From Sporolactobacillus shoreicorticis (lineage in GTDB: Bacteria > Bacillota > Bacilli > Bacillales > Sporolactobacillaceae): a stretch of DNA of 64,000 nucleotides. Under the pieces are notes generated by a model that saw only the letters and a list, made by a program, of their open reading frames with translations, was not told the DNA's origin and ran no database searches. Both the position numbers and the translations under genes were made by a program. Shown one piece after another: positions 36,312 through 46,599 of the stretch (position 1 is the first letter of the stretch; each line of letters starts with the position of its first letter). The stretch lies in assembly GCF_024125445.1 (NCBI RefSeq), contig NZ_JAMXWM010000024.1:1-64000 (forward strand), read 5' to 3'.

Positions 36312-38144
36312 ATGTTAACGAAATTAAAACGCTTGCTAATCGGCAAACCTTTAAAAACAAATGAATCACATAGTCAAAAACTGAATAAATTTAAAGCCTT
36401 GGCCGTGCTGTCTTCCGATGCTTTGTCATCGGTCGCATACGGACCTGAGCAGATACTGATTGTTTTAATGGCGGTCGGCAGCGGTGCGCTCTGGTATTCT
36501 CTGCCTATTTCTCTTGGCGTTCTCATTCTTTTAATTGCGCTCGTTTTGTCGTATCGACAAATCATCTTTGCCTATCCGCAGGGCGGCGGGGCTTATATGG
36601 TCGCAAAAGAAAATCTCGGTATCAATTTTGGCCTTACTGCGGGAGGGGCACTGCTTGTTGATTACATCTTGACGGTAGCCGTCAGTGTTTCGGCCGGAAC
36701 CGATGCCATTACCTCGGCCTTTCCGTCACTTCATGAGCATGCCGTTTTAGTTGCGGTCATCATCGTTGTTTTGATCACGATTTTGAACTTGCGCGGATTG
36801 ACGGATTCGGCAACGCTGCTGTCTTATCCGGTCTATTTCTTTGTCCTCATGATGCTGCTTGTTATTGGCGGCGGTCTTTTTGCCGCGTTGACAGGACATG
36901 CCGCGCCAATTCATCAGCACGCGGCCGTGGGCACACCGGTGATGGGGGTCGGTCTGTTTCTATTGCTGCGTGCCTTCGCATCGGGATGCTCTGCGTTGAC
37001 CGGTGTTGAAGCAATTTCCAACGCCATTCCGAGTTTTAAAGACCCCGCACCTAAAAACGCCGCGCGGACGCTGCTTATGATGGGCGGCCTGCTGGCGATT
37101 CTTTTAGCAGGAATTGTTTATCTTTCTTATTGGTACGGCGTTCATCCGGAAAGTGATCAGACCGTACTTTCTCAGCTGGCAGGCAACTTGTTCGGACGCA
37201 ATCTTTTTTATTACATTATTCAAGTGTCTACCGCATTAATTTTGATTCTTGCGGCGAATACCGGGTACTCGGCATTTCCGCTGCTGGCATTTAATTTAGC
37301 GAAGGATAAATATATGCCGAGGCCGTTTAAGGTCAAGGGTGACCGATTGGGATTTTCCAATGGTATTTTAACTCTGGGCGCGCTTTCCATTGTGCTCATT
37401 ATCCTTTTCAAAGGAAGAACGGAAAATCTGATTCCCCTATACGCGGTCGGCGTTTTCATTCCATTCTCGCTGTCGCAAACAGGTATGATCATTCACTGGA
37501 TCAAGAAGCGGCCGAAGGGCTGGCAGGGCAAACTGATGATCAACTTGCTCGGAGCACTCATCTGTTATCTGATTCTCGTTATTTTCTTTTTGACGAAATT
37601 TCCGCAAATCTGGCCGGTACTTATTTTTGTACCGATTGTGGTTACTATCTTTCATAAAATTCATGAGCATTATATGCTCGTTGCCCAGCAGCTGCGGGTT
37701 GATTTTTCCGAACCGGTACCAACCGTTCATGCGTCGGACAATATTATTGTGGTACCGGTCGCCGGGATTACAAAAGTCGTCGAACAGTCATTGACGTATG
37801 CTAAGTCGCTGTCCGGCAATGTGATTGCGGTCTTCGTCGGTGACAGTCCGGAAGCGATCGACAAGATGAATAAGGAATGGAATGAATGGAATCCGGGTGT
37901 TCGTCTAATTGCGCTTCATTCGCTTTATCGAAGCATTGTCAGCCCGCTGGATAAATTTATCTCGACGGTTAAATACAAAGCGGATAAACGAGGCGCGACG
38001 GTAACTGTTGTATTTCCGCAGTTCTACACAAAGAAATGGTGGCAAAGCTTGCTGCACAACCAATCCGGTGTCCTGATCAAGGCGAGTCTGATCCGTCACA
38101 AAGATGTTGTTATTGCGACCGTACCGTATCATTTTAAAAAGTAA
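36312..38144 (+). CDS. kimA: KimA-type APC-superfamily potassium importer
   Basis: A 610-residue transporter with twelve membrane helices in residues ~30-450 and a soluble C-terminal domain of about 150 residues (IIVVPVAGITKVVEQSLTYAKSLSG) resembling universal-stress-type folds. The LSSDALSSVAYGPEQILIVL motif is the hallmark of the YdaO/KimA group, which are high-affinity K+/H+ symporters inhibited by c-di-AMP in Bacillus subtilis. ATG 36312 follows GAGGGG; an in-frame start 30 bases upstream is less likely. Substrate is by homology. Confidence 0.87.
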   Translation: MLTKLKRLLIGKPLKTNESHSQKLNKFKALAVLSSDALSSVAYGPEQILIVLMAVGSGALWYSLPISLGVLILLIALVLSYRQIIFAYPQGGGAYMVAKENLGINFGLTAGGALLVDYILTVAVSVSAGTDAITSAFPSLHEHAVLVAVIIVVLITILNLRGLTDSATLLSYPVYFFVLMMLLVIGGGLFAALTGHAAPIHQHAAVGTPVMGVGLFLLLRAFASGCSALTGVEAISNAIPSFKDPAPKNAARTLLMMGGLLAILLAGIVYLSYWYGVHPESDQTVLSQLAGNLFGRNLFYYIIQVSTALILILAANTGYSAFPLLAFNLAKDKYMPRPFKVKGDRLGFSNGILTLGALSIVLIILFKGRTENLIPLYAVGVFIPFSLSQTGMIIHWIKKRPKGWQGKLMINLLGALICYLILVIFFLTKFPQIWPVLIFVPIVVTIFHKIHEHYMLVAQQLRVDFSEPVPTVHASDNIIVVPVAGITKVVEQSLTYAKSLSGNVIAVFVGDSPEAIDKMNKEWNEWNPGVRLIALHSLYRSIVSPLDKFISTVKYKADKRGATVTVVFPQFYTKKWWQSLLHNQSGVLIKASLIRHKDVVIATVPYHFKK

Positions 38145-38157
38145 ATCATTGATTTCC

Positions 38158-38182
38158 TTGGCGCGGCGGTCGGCCGCGCCAA
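38158..38182 (+). terminator. GC-rich hairpin after kimA
   Basis: TTGGCGCGG pairs with CCGCGCCAA; only a weak T tract follows (ATTCGTTTG). Probably a terminator. Confidence 0.6.
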
Positions 38183-38255
38183 TTCGTTTGATTGAAAGTG
38201 CAACTGTGTGTCAATCAATACTGCGATAAGAAACTTTTACGAGGAGGGGAAGCCG

Positions 38256-39377
38256 ATGAAGTCAAGCTTGGCAATCAGTGGCAGAAACCTGACTTTTATC
38301 CTGATTTGCAGCAGCGGTGGACTTGCGCTGACGCTGGCAGGACTTTCCATAGGATGGATGATTGGCACTCTGGTCATGGCAGGCGTGCTTTCCATGCTGA
38401 ATCCGAAGTGGGTCAGCCGGCTTCACGTTGAAAAAGGGCTGCAAAGTTATTGGCTCAAGGCAGGACAGCTCATGCTCGGTGTGCAGATCGGAATGCAGGT
38501 CAACGGGTCGATTCTGACAGCGCTGAATCGTGGCTGGCTGCCGGTTCTAATCATGATCTTAGCATCGATTGTTTTATCCCTTGTGAGCGGGATGGCTCTG
38601 TTTCATTTCAGTAAAACAGACCTCATCACAAGTCTCTATGGCACAACTCCCGGCGGATTGTCTTCGATGATTGGTATAGCGGCGGACGCCGGCGCGAACA
38701 TGGCGGTTGTCAGCATCATACAGACGATGAGGGTCATCCTTGTTGAAAGCACGGTGCCGTTCATTGTATCCATTTGGAACGGACCCGTTCAAGAACGAGC
38801 GGCGACTGCTGGAGTTGCGGATAAATTGACGCCCGCATCCGCCGCCGGTCTGCTGCTTCTTATCATCATCGCCGTCATGAGCGCCCTTCTCGGAGAAAAA
38901 ATAAAAGTACCGGCGCCTTGGCTGCTTGGAACCATGCTTGGCGCCGCGGCGGCGCGGATCGTGTTCGGAGTGATCACAGCGAGCGCTTTGCCCGTTTGGC
39001 AGCCGCATGTTCTTGTGATCGCGGCTCAAGTGACAATCGGTACCTGTGTCGGTTCACGGTTGAATCGAAAGATGTTCGTGGACATTGCGCGGATCGCATT
39101 TGTGGGACTGATGGGTTCAATCGGACTGACAGCGGCCATGTTTCTCTGCGCCCTGCTTGTGTCGGATCTGACCGGTATCGATCAGGTTACTTCCATTTTG
39201 GCATTTGCGCCGGGAGGTATTGATGTAATGGCCGTGACATCGGAAGCGCTCCATGCTAATTCAACTTTTGTCGTTGCCGTTCAGGTACTGAGAGTGCTTG
39301 CGATCTGTACACTCCTTCCCCCGTTTTTCGCTTTGCTGAACCGGCACCGCGCGCAAACCGATCCGGCGTCAAAGTGA
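38256..39377 (+). CDS. AbrB-family (AbrB_dup) membrane protein
   Basis: A 373-residue protein with about ten membrane helices arranged as two repeats; GLSIGWMIGTLVMAGVL and APWLLGTMLGAAAARIVFG are the matching repeat cores, and LYGTTPGGLSSMIGIAADAGAN and FAPGGIDVMAVTSEALHAN the matching loops. Annotated in databases as AbrB family transporter or ammonia monooxygenase regulator; it is not the DNA-binding AbrB. ATG 38256 follows GAGGAGGGG. Substrate unknown. Confidence 0.85.
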   Translation: MKSSLAISGRNLTFILICSSGGLALTLAGLSIGWMIGTLVMAGVLSMLNPKWVSRLHVEKGLQSYWLKAGQLMLGVQIGMQVNGSILTALNRGWLPVLIMILASIVLSLVSGMALFHFSKTDLITSLYGTTPGGLSSMIGIAADAGANMAVVSIIQTMRVILVESTVPFIVSIWNGPVQERAATAGVADKLTPASAAGLLLLIIIAVMSALLGEKIKVPAPWLLGTMLGAAAARIVFGVITASALPVWQPHVLVIAAQVTIGTCVGSRLNRKMFVDIARIAFVGLMGSIGLTAAMFLCALLVSDLTGIDQVTSILAFAPGGIDVMAVTSEALHANSTFVVAVQVLRVLAICTLLPPFFALLNRHRAQTDPASK

Positions 39378-39512
39378 ATCCGTCTGCTCTTTTTAGAACA
39401 CGACCTTTTTGAGCAGGTCGGTTTGCGTCACATGCAGGTTCCCATTTCAAGATGTTTGAATGAAGAATGTCCGCCTGAATTTTTGATAGTGACCGTTGGT
39501 ATCTTTCCTTCC

Positions 39513-39528
39513 TTAAGCAATTTTTAAG
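39513..39528 (+). promoter_or_regulatory. Candidate OmpR-type response-regulator site
   Basis: Direct repeat TTAAG-N6-TTAAG (start to start 11 bp, one helical turn) lies 60 bp before the efflux operon that also encodes an OmpR-type regulator. Direct repeats with this spacing are typical of such regulators. Confidence 0.4.
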
Positions 39529-39588
39529 AATCCCCCTTTAAACTGAAGTCCATAACAAAACATCTGAAGTAGCGAAGGGGTTTGGATA

Positions 39589-40620
39589 ATGAAGAAGATC
39601 TGGATTTTGATTCTTGTTGTAGTACTTGCTATTGGAGGGGGAGGAGCATTCTGGTATTTCGCGCGGGACAAGTCTTCGGCTAATCAAACCATGATTCCGA
39701 CAACCACGGTTCAGAAAGGCACGATCTCCACTGATGTCAGCGGATCCGGATCGTTGGAACCGACTGTTGATCAGGATGTGACGATTGACGCGGATGATGC
39801 CTCGAAAACGATCTACAGCGTTTCCGTTGCGAAAAACGACAAAGTGGAAAAAGGTGATAAACTGCTTACCTTTACAGATGGCACAACGCTTGTAGCCCCT
39901 AAATCAGGCACTGTAACAAGCTTTACGGTCTATGCAGGCGGGCGCGTCAATGCCGGACAGACAGTCGCTCATCTAAAGAGCTATGATAATCTGAACACAG
40001 TGCTTTCTATTGACGAACTGGATATTCCAAAAATTAAAATCGGACAAACCGTCTCCGTTGTCGTGGCCTCTTATCCGACAAAAACGTTCAGCGGAAAAGT
40101 CACGTCAATTGCTAAAGAAGGCACTGATACAAACGGAACCTCTTCTTTTGATGTAACGGTACATCTATCCAAATCAACCGGACTTAAACCAGGCATGACA
40201 ACGACGGCGAATATCGTCCTTGAAAAGAAAACAAATACTCTGTATTTGCCATCGGGTGCTGTGCATCAAAGCGGTGACGGTTATTATGTCTATCTGTCTT
40301 CCTCATCCTCAAATTCAAACAGCAGCGGGCAAGAGTCAGGACGCTTCAGAAATGTGGAAACAACAAGAGGCAAGCAGCAAACGGTGACGGTCGGTATTCA
40401 TAATGACCAATATATTGAAGTTAAATCGGGACTCCAGGAAGGACAAACAGTTCAACTCAATGCGATCACCAGATCAACCGGTACCTCCTCTTCATCATCA
40501 AGCAGTCGAACTCAAATGATGCCTTCCATGAATGGTGGAGGCTTCGGAGGCGGACAAGGCAGCTTCGGAGGCGGTACCGGTGGGACTCGCGGTGGAAACG
40601 GTGGTGGAAACCGGCCATGA
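39589..40620 (+). CDS. MacA/HlyD-type efflux adaptor protein
   Basis: Extracytoplasmic adaptor of a MacAB-like ABC exporter. An N-terminal membrane anchor (IWILILVVVLAIGGGGAFWYF) is followed by a biotinyl-lipoyl-like fold split around a short hairpin (TFTDGTTLVAPKSGTVTSFTVYAGGRV) and beta-barrel domains. The C terminus is a Ser- and Gly-rich tail (GGGFGGGQGSFGGG), similar to YknX-type proteins. 343 residues. It overlaps the ATPase gene by 4 bp. Confidence 0.9.
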   Translation: MKKIWILILVVVLAIGGGGAFWYFARDKSSANQTMIPTTTVQKGTISTDVSGSGSLEPTVDQDVTIDADDASKTIYSVSVAKNDKVEKGDKLLTFTDGTTLVAPKSGTVTSFTVYAGGRVNAGQTVAHLKSYDNLNTVLSIDELDIPKIKIGQTVSVVVASYPTKTFSGKVTSIAKEGTDTNGTSSFDVTVHLSKSTGLKPGMTTTANIVLEKKTNTLYLPSGAVHQSGDGYYVYLSSSSSNSNSSGQESGRFRNVETTRGKQQTVTVGIHNDQYIEVKSGLQEGQTVQLNAITRSTGTSSSSSSSRTQMMPSMNGGGFGGGQGSFGGGTGGTRGGNGGGNRP

Positions 40621-41303
40621 GTGAAGTCATGATCTCGATGAGCAAGATTGAGAAGACCTATAAATTAGGCGACAATATCGTTCATGCTCTGGATCATATC
40701 GATCTTACTATTGAAGAAGGTGCCTTTGTTTCCATTGTCGGACCTTCCGGATCGGGTAAATCCACACTCATGAATATGATGGGCTGTCTCGATAAACCAG
40801 ATGGAGGCGAATATACTCTGGGGGGCAGTCACATTGATCGCCTCAAGGATCGCGATTTAGCAGAAATCCGAAATCGAAAGATCGGCTTTATTTTTCAGAA
40901 TTTCAATCTGCTTGGGAAATTGACTGCTGTTGAAAATGTGGAAATGCCGCTGCTCTATCGCGGCGTTAAGGCAAAAATCAGACGAGCTCGTGCCTTGGAA
41001 TGTCTGAAGCTGGTCGGACTTGAAGAACGGGCAACCCATCTTCCTAACCAGCTTTCAGGCGGACAGCAGCAGCGTGTGGCGATTGCCCGCGCACTCGCCG
41101 GCGAACCGCAAATTTTACTTGCCGACGAACCGACGGGTGCTCTGGACAGCAAGACCAGTGAAGACATTATGAAGCTGTTAACCACTCTGAATAATAGCGG
41201 ACGCACGATTGTGCTGATCACCCACGATTTGAATGTGGCAAGAAAGGCAAAACGAACAGTCAGCATTCGCGACGGCAGACTTCAGGAAGGTGAACATATC
41301 TGA
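40617..41303 (+). CDS. MacB-type ABC transporter ATPase
   Basis: A 228-residue ATPase of the LolD/MacB class: Walker [17 protein letters not shown]-loop FIFQNFNLL, signature [15 protein letters not shown], Walker [13 protein letters not shown] and switch His in [10 protein letters not shown]. It overlaps both neighbours (4 bp and 1 bp), so the operon is tightly coupled. Confidence 0.95.
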   Translation: MSEVMISMSKIEKTYKLGDNIVHALDHIDLTIEEGAFVSIVGPSGSGKSTLMNMMGCLDKPDGGEYTLGGSHIDRLKDRDLAEIRNRKIGFIFQNFNLLGKLTAVENVEMPLLYRGVKAKIRRARALECLKLVGLEERATHLPNQLSGGQQQRVAIARALAGEPQILLADEPTGALDSKTSEDIMKLLTTLNNSGRTIVLITHDLNVARKAKRTVSIRDGRLQEGEHI

Positions 41304-42466
41304 TGAATCTTTTTACTTCGATAAAAATGGCTGCGCGCAATATCCGTGGAAATAAAATGCGCTCGTTTCTGACCATGCTCGGTATTATTATCGGCGTATC
41401 CTCGGTTATCGCACTCTTGGCCATAGGACAAGGCTCCAGTAAGTCGGTTACCGACAGTGTCAACAGTCTAGGAACCAATCTTATTACGGTGAACATTACG
41501 AATACGGATACTCATTTTACAATGGATAATCTAAAAGAGGTCAAGCAGGCCACCGGCGTGAAATCGGTGGCGCCGGTACTGAGCGGGAGAAGCACGCTGC
41601 GCAATGGCAGCACAAACTCCCAGGTCAGCGTGACCGGGACAACCTCCAGTTATTTATCGATCCGACAGCTTACCGTCAAACAGGGGAGATTTGTTTCCTC
41701 ACTGGATGAAAAATTCCGTCAAAAGATCGTCGTTCTGGGCAGCGATCTGGCAACGACCCTTTTTGAAAATGAGTCGCCGATCGATAAAAAAGTCTTGATT
41801 GACGGCGAAAGCTATCTGGTTGTCGGTGTCTTGAACAGCAAGGGCGGATCAATGGGTTCAAGCAGTGACGACGCGGCCTTTCTCCCATTTTCAACCGCGC
41901 AGCGGCTGATCGGTACGACTTATATTACGCAGTTCTATGCTCAGGCTGAGAGCCAGGATTCTGTAAATTGGGCAATGGCGGGTATTTCGCGAGTGTTGAG
42001 CCAAACCTACAGCGATTCAGATGATTACAGTGTTGTCAATCAGCAGGATGTTATGGAGGCGATGAGCTCGGTCACAAGCACGATGACGATGCTGCTCGCC
42101 GGAATCGCAGGTATTTCACTGCTTGTCGGGGGCATCGGTATCATGAATATTATGCTCGTATCGGTTACGGAACGAACCCGAGAGATCGGTATACGCAAAG
42201 CGATCGGAGCGAAAAGAAAAGATATTATGCTTCAGTTCCTGATTGAAGCGGCCGTCCTCAGTATGCTCGGCGGACTTTGCGGCGTCGGCATTGGCATTTT
42301 GGCGGCGAAGATATATGCACTGGCTGTTGGTGGAACCATTGTCTATTCACTGCCGATTATGGCAGCCGCGTTCCTGTTCTCGGCGGTCGTCGGCATTGTG
42401 TTTGGCGTATTTCCTGCCTATAAAGCATCGAAGCTGAATCCAATCGAGGCCCTTCGCATGGAGTGA
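41303..42466 (+). CDS. MacB-type ABC transporter permease
   Basis: A 387-residue permease with one N-terminal helix (MLGIIIGVSSVIALLAIG), a large extracellular MacB-PCD domain, and a FtsX domain of three helices at the C terminus. The conserved MLVSVTERTREIGIRKAIGAKRKDIMLQFLIEA loop and FPAYKASKLNPIEALR end are present. It works with the two preceding genes; the substrate may be a peptide or antibiotic. Confidence 0.93.
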   Translation: MNLFTSIKMAARNIRGNKMRSFLTMLGIIIGVSSVIALLAIGQGSSKSVTDSVNSLGTNLITVNITNTDTHFTMDNLKEVKQATGVKSVAPVLSGRSTLRNGSTNSQVSVTGTTSSYLSIRQLTVKQGRFVSSLDEKFRQKIVVLGSDLATTLFENESPIDKKVLIDGESYLVVGVLNSKGGSMGSSSDDAAFLPFSTAQRLIGTTYITQFYAQAESQDSVNWAMAGISRVLSQTYSDSDDYSVVNQQDVMEAMSSVTSTMTMLLAGIAGISLLVGGIGIMNIMLVSVTERTREIGIRKAIGAKRKDIMLQFLIEAAVLSMLGGLCGVGIGILAAKIYALAVGGTIVYSLPIMAAAFLFSAVVGIVFGVFPAYKASKLNPIEALRME

Positions 42467-42534
42467 GCAGTTTTTTAAAAAAGTTTGTCATGTTGTACAA
42501 TGAGTGAAGGAATGAAAAATTGGGGGTGCCAGCC

Positions 42535-43206
42535 ATGCGACTGCTTGTCGTTGAGGACAATCACTATCTGCTGCAAGAAATTGTCCGTCTGCTTTCAGAT
42601 GAATATACGGTCGACTCGACGGAGGACGGCGACGAGGCGCTGTATCTGGCGGAGCAAAATATCTATGACGCGATTGTGCTTGATGTGATGCTTCCCGGTA
42701 TGGACGGCTTTGAAGTCACGGAGCGGATTCGGAAAAAAGGGGTGGCAACGCCGATTATTTTTCTCACGGCGCGTGATGCCGTCGATGACCGCGTGAAGGG
42801 GCTGAACCTTGGCGGCGATGATTATATGGTCAAGCCGTTTCAGAATCAGGAATTGAAGGCGCGAGTGGCCGCAGTCTTGCGGCGCAGTTCGCCGATGGCA
42901 CTTGACCATATCCTTCGCTATAAAGGCATTGAGATCGACAACAAACGCAAACAAATTAAAGTCGATGGAGAAATGATTTCGTTCACGACAAAACAATATG
43001 ATTTACTTGAATATTTAGTGCAGAATGAAGATCAAATTCTTACTCGGGAACAGATTTTCGACCGGATCTGGGGCTTTGATTCAGATACGACGGTCGGCAT
43101 CGTCGAGGTCTATATCCATCAGCTGCGAAAAAAATTGAAAAAATACACTTATGACGCCGATATCCAAACCGTCCGCGGTATCGGCTATATGCTGACGGAT
43201 CAGTGA
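42535..43206 (+). CDS. OmpR/PhoB-family response regulator
   Basis: A 223-residue regulator: receiver domain (RLLVVEDNHYLLQEIV; phosphorylated Asp in IVLDVMLPGMDGFE; Lys in YMVKPF) plus a C-terminal winged helix (TTKQYDLLEYLVQNEDQILTR). Start ATG 42535; a TTG 15 bases upstream is also open. Eight bases separate it from the kinase gene. Confidence 0.95.
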   Translation: MRLLVVEDNHYLLQEIVRLLSDEYTVDSTEDGDEALYLAEQNIYDAIVLDVMLPGMDGFEVTERIRKKGVATPIIFLTARDAVDDRVKGLNLGGDDYMVKPFQNQELKARVAAVLRRSSPMALDHILRYKGIEIDNKRKQIKVDGEMISFTTKQYDLLEYLVQNEDQILTREQIFDRIWGFDSDTTVGIVEVYIHQLRKKLKKYTYDADIQTVRGIGYMLTDQ

Positions 43207-43213
43207 TTGGCCT

Positions 43214-44515
43214 ATGACACTTTTTCGAAAGACACTTATTAAATTAACGATTTTGAATTCAATCTTGCTGATCTTGCTTCTTGCGTCAATGTGTGGTTCT
43301 GTGTATTACTATGTACAAAAAGTAACGTATAGCGACAGTACCCATCTTTTGCAGAGTGATGCTAAGCGTGCACTTCGACGAATTGATTCTGGCATCATTA
43401 CAATGGAGCGACCAAATCCAATGTTGGGACCACCGCAATCTTATATTATTGTTGCAGACACAAAAGCACAAAAGTTTGTGGTCGATTATCCTGAATTGGT
43501 AGGAAGCAATGTACAAGTTAATAATACTTCCAAGATCAAAAACTTAATGGGTATGCAGGAAAAAACGGCTCAATTAAAAATGATTTATGGTGAAACATAC
43601 AATGTATTGATGGAAAGATCCGGAACGAAAAATATTTATTTCATTCGAACTGTAGACAGAGAACAAATGATTTTGCATCGCTTGTTTACCATCATCATTT
43701 ACGGCCTTGTCAGCGGTGCACTTGTCTCTGTTATTGTCGGCTTTTTCCTTGCCCGACGTGCACTTCGTCCGGTTGAAAAGGCGTGGGACCGGCAAAATCG
43801 TTTTGTCGCCGATGCATCACATGAGTTGCGGACGCCGCTGTCCATCATTCAATTGAAGATTGAAGGTCTGCTCAGGCGGCCGCGGCAAAAGGTTCAGGAG
43901 GTCGGCGAGGATATTGCGGTCATGCTTGACGAGACGCGCAGGCTGTCCAAGCTTGTCGGTAATCTATTGACTCTGGCACGCTCGGACGCGAACAGGCTCG
44001 AAGTGAGTCTGGCTCCGCTTGATTTGGGCGCGGTGCTGAGAAAGGTAACCGAGCCGTTCTCGGAAATGGCAGAGGTCGAAAAAAAATCCTTCATACTTGA
44101 CGGAGCAGACGATCCCATTTACATTAATGGTGATGAACAACGTGTGCATCAGCTGGTTGTCATCCTTTTGGATAACGCGATGAAATTTACCCCAAAGGGT
44201 GGAGCGATCACCGTTGTCTGCACGCGGGAAAACAAATTTGCTCGGCTGTCTGTATTCGACAGTGGATGCGGCATATCGGAACAGGATGTCAAACATATTT
44301 TCGACCGTTTCTATCAGGTTGACAGTGCGCGTACCGGTCAGAAAGGAACCGGACTCGGTTTATCAATTGCCGAATGGATCGTGGCGAAACATCGCGGGAA
44401 AATTGATGTGGAAAGCGAACTTGGCAAAGGAACAACATTCAGCGTGCGGCTTCCATTGCTGAAGAACGAATCGGAGCTGCAAGAGGGAGAAAAAGAAGAT
44501 GACAGTAAATCTTGA
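43214..44515 (+). CDS. Sensor histidine kinase
   Basis: A 433-residue kinase with two membrane helices ([42 protein letters not shown]) enclosing an extracellular sensor of about 130 residues. The H box is [16 protein letters not shown], the N box [11 protein letters not shown]1 FDSGCGIS and G2 [11 protein letters not shown]. The sensor-encoding part is more AT-rich than its surroundings. It is adjacent to the efflux operon, which it likely controls. Confidence 0.94.
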   Translation: MTLFRKTLIKLTILNSILLILLLASMCGSVYYYVQKVTYSDSTHLLQSDAKRALRRIDSGIITMERPNPMLGPPQSYIIVADTKAQKFVVDYPELVGSNVQVNNTSKIKNLMGMQEKTAQLKMIYGETYNVLMERSGTKNIYFIRTVDREQMILHRLFTIIIYGLVSGALVSVIVGFFLARRALRPVEKAWDRQNRFVADASHELRTPLSIIQLKIEGLLRRPRQKVQEVGEDIAVMLDETRRLSKLVGNLLTLARSDANRLEVSLAPLDLGAVLRKVTEPFSEMAEVEKKSFILDGADDPIYINGDEQRVHQLVVILLDNAMKFTPKGGAITVVCTRENKFARLSVFDSGCGISEQDVKHIFDRFYQVDSARTGQKGTGLGLSIAEWIVAKHRGKIDVESELGKGTTFSVRLPLLKNESELQEGEKEDDSKS

Positions 44516-45035
44516 GACGGCGACCTTCGCCGGAGGATGTTTCTGGTGCATGGTGAAGCCTTTCGACACGTTGCCGGGCATTGAAAAAGTCGTTTCCGGC
44601 TACACAGGCGGGACGGTTGAAAACCCGACCTATGAGCAGGTGAAAACCGGAACGACCGGCCATATGGAGGCTATTCAGATTCTCTTCAACCCTGAATTGT
44701 TTCCATACGAAAAGCTTCTCGAATTGTACTGGACTCAGGTCGATCCGACCGATGACGGCGGGCAGTTCTTTGACCGCGGCGACAATTACCGGACGGCGAT
44801 TTTCTACCACAATGAAGCACAAAAGAAGGCGGCGGAGCAATCTAAGGCGGACTTAGCCGCGAGCGGACGCTTTATCAAACCAATTGTGACGCGGATTCTG
44901 CCCGTCGCACCCTTTTATCCGGCTGAAGAAGAACATCAGAAATTTTATAAAAAGCATCCCGACCGCTACAAAGCAGAACGCGAGGAATCCGGACGTGACG
45001 CGTTCATTAAGGAAACTTGGCGTATTGAGCGATAA
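44499..45035 (+). CDS. msrA: Peptide methionine sulfoxide reductase A
   Basis: Reduces methionine-S-sulfoxide in proteins. The catalytic motif [13 protein letters not shown] is at the N terminus, followed by [16 protein letters not shown] and [25 protein letters not shown]. 178 residues, complete. It overlaps the kinase gene by 17 bp with an AGAGGGAG site inside it. A partial second copy lies at 46.3 kb. Confidence 0.95.
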   Translation: MTVNLETATFAGGCFWCMVKPFDTLPGIEKVVSGYTGGTVENPTYEQVKTGTTGHMEAIQILFNPELFPYEKLLELYWTQVDPTDDGGQFFDRGDNYRTAIFYHNEAQKKAAEQSKADLAASGRFIKPIVTRILPVAPFYPAEEEHQKFYKKHPDRYKAEREESGRDAFIKETWRIER

Positions 45036-45153
45036 AGGCGGCTCATTTCGTTGCGAAAACCACAAAAAGTAATCCATTACCTTTATTTAAGACTTGCTGA
45101 TCATATATTTGGGGGCTTTCCAGTCAGTTTTTTTAAAAATCTAGAGTAGAGTA

Positions 45154-45351
45154 ATGAAAGGTGGATTAGGGTGCCAACCTGGGCAAGACGTTCATGCCAG
45201 CCGTCTCACTGATGATAGCGGTTCGTCAGGTTTGCAGACAGGTAAGCCCATGCTCACGCCACACGAACAGCAACTTTTTGTTTATGTAGCAGCATTACCT
45301 CAATGGATTGCATATGTGGAAAATAAGAATGAACGGAGTGGACAAAGTTGA
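45154..45351 (+). CDS. Small protein directly upstream of fic (possible partner)
   Basis: A 65-residue frame whose stop codon overlaps the fic start. An internal ATG at 45250 gives a 33-residue version (MLTPHEQQLFVYVAALPQWIAYVENKNERSGQS) that looks more protein-like than the Gly/Ser-rich first part. The overlap suggests translational coupling. No family recognised; an antitoxin-like role is speculative. AAAGGTGG precedes the longer start. Confidence 0.4.
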   Translation: MKGGLGCQPGQDVHASRLTDDSGSSGLQTGKPMLTPHEQQLFVYVAALPQWIAYVENKNERSGQS

Positions 45352-46017
45352 AAAAAATGCCTGATGATTATTTAAAAGACGTACTGGTGCGTTTGGCTCA
45401 CCATTCGACCGCTATTGAGGGCACTACTTTGCCTCTTGCAGAAACCGTATCAATTATTCTTCAGGATGCACTTCCGCCTACAACGCATAAAATAAACTTG
45501 CGAGAAATTTATGAAGTAAAAAATCATGAACAAGCGTTTCACTATGTATTAAGCGAGTTGAATGAAAACCACACTTTAACGGTTGGTATTGTTAAAGCGA
45601 TTCACGCAGCCTTAACGGATCGCTTGCAGCATGATCCTCTTGGACAATGTCATCCTTGGCGCAGAATTCCATACAGTCAGTGCAGCTGAGACGCCATTTC
45701 TTATCCAGCAGTGGGTGGATAATCTGAATTATCGTTTATCCAGTGCCCAAACGGATGAGGCTTGCTATCTTGCTGTTAATGAATCTCATATTACCTTTGA
45801 ACGCATTCATCCCTTTTCAGATGGTAATGGACGCACCGGCCGTTTATTAATCAACTATTCACTTATGCAACATGACTTACCTCCGGTCGTGACCAGCAGT
45901 TATAAACGTACTTTGTACATCTCATATTTGGCTAAGGAAGATGGCCTAGGATTGAGTCAATTTATTCAACAAGAATCGCAGGTGGAGTTAGACCGCATTC
46001 GACGTTTTCAAAATTAG
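45348..46017 (+). pseudogene. fic: Fic-domain protein gene, frameshifted
   Basis: Fic enzymes usually transfer AMP to target proteins. The first frame encodes SxxxEG (HHSTAIEGTT), the inhibitory-helix motif, and a Fic_N-like region to about 45640. The second frame (from the overlap at 45631) gives DNVILGAEF, ETPFLIQQWVDNLN and an intact catalytic HPFSDGNGRTGR. A shift of one frame near 45640-45660, possibly with loss of a few residues, separates the two halves. No other damage is evident. Confidence 0.8.
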
Positions 46018-46159
46018 CAGGAGTCACAAATCTCTTTATTTGACGATCACGAAGAGGAATAAGAAGAATAAGAATAACTTTTCGATAAATGTAACACTTA
46101 GTTTAATTGCAAAAACTCTAGAAGTTGGATTCTATTGTCCGACTTTGGAGAGCCGTTTT

Positions 46160-46510
46160 GGTTTAAAGAATGAACGTTATTTGTAAACAAAATAATTAAA
46201 GGTGTTTTAAATGCCAAGAGTTGTACGCCCCCATTCATGGACTTATCACCGGATGCATTCGGACCCACGGAGGCTATTCAGATTTTCTCCAACCTTGAAC
46301 TGTTTCCGTACGAAAAGCTTCTCGAATTGTACTGGACTCAGGTTGATCCGACCGATGACGGTGTTTTGACCGCGGCGACAATTACCGGACGGCGATTGTC
46401 TACCATACTGAAGCGCAAAAGAGGGCGGCGAAGTAGTCCAAAGTGAACTTAGCTGTGAGCGGGCGCTTTACCAAACCAATTGTGACGCGAATTCTGCCCG
46501 CCGCGCCGTT
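46160..46510 (+). pseudogene. Chimeric scrap: 5' part of the 49.0-kb gene joined to a second msrA fragment
   Basis: Positions ~46165-46262 match the leader and first 18 codons of the gene at 49028 (TGTTTTAAATGCC, then CACCGGATGCATTCGG). From about 46268 to 46510 the sequence matches the middle of msrA at 44665-44910 ([26 protein letters not shown], then degraded and frameshifted). It shows a recombination join between two unrelated genes; it is not functional. Confidence 0.7.
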
Positions 46511-46599
46511 TTTCCAATTGGGCATAACCAATTCGACAATTGATAGGGGTAGAGAAGCGTATATTGGCGAAAACCAGAGCCAATGAATCAAAACCACCC

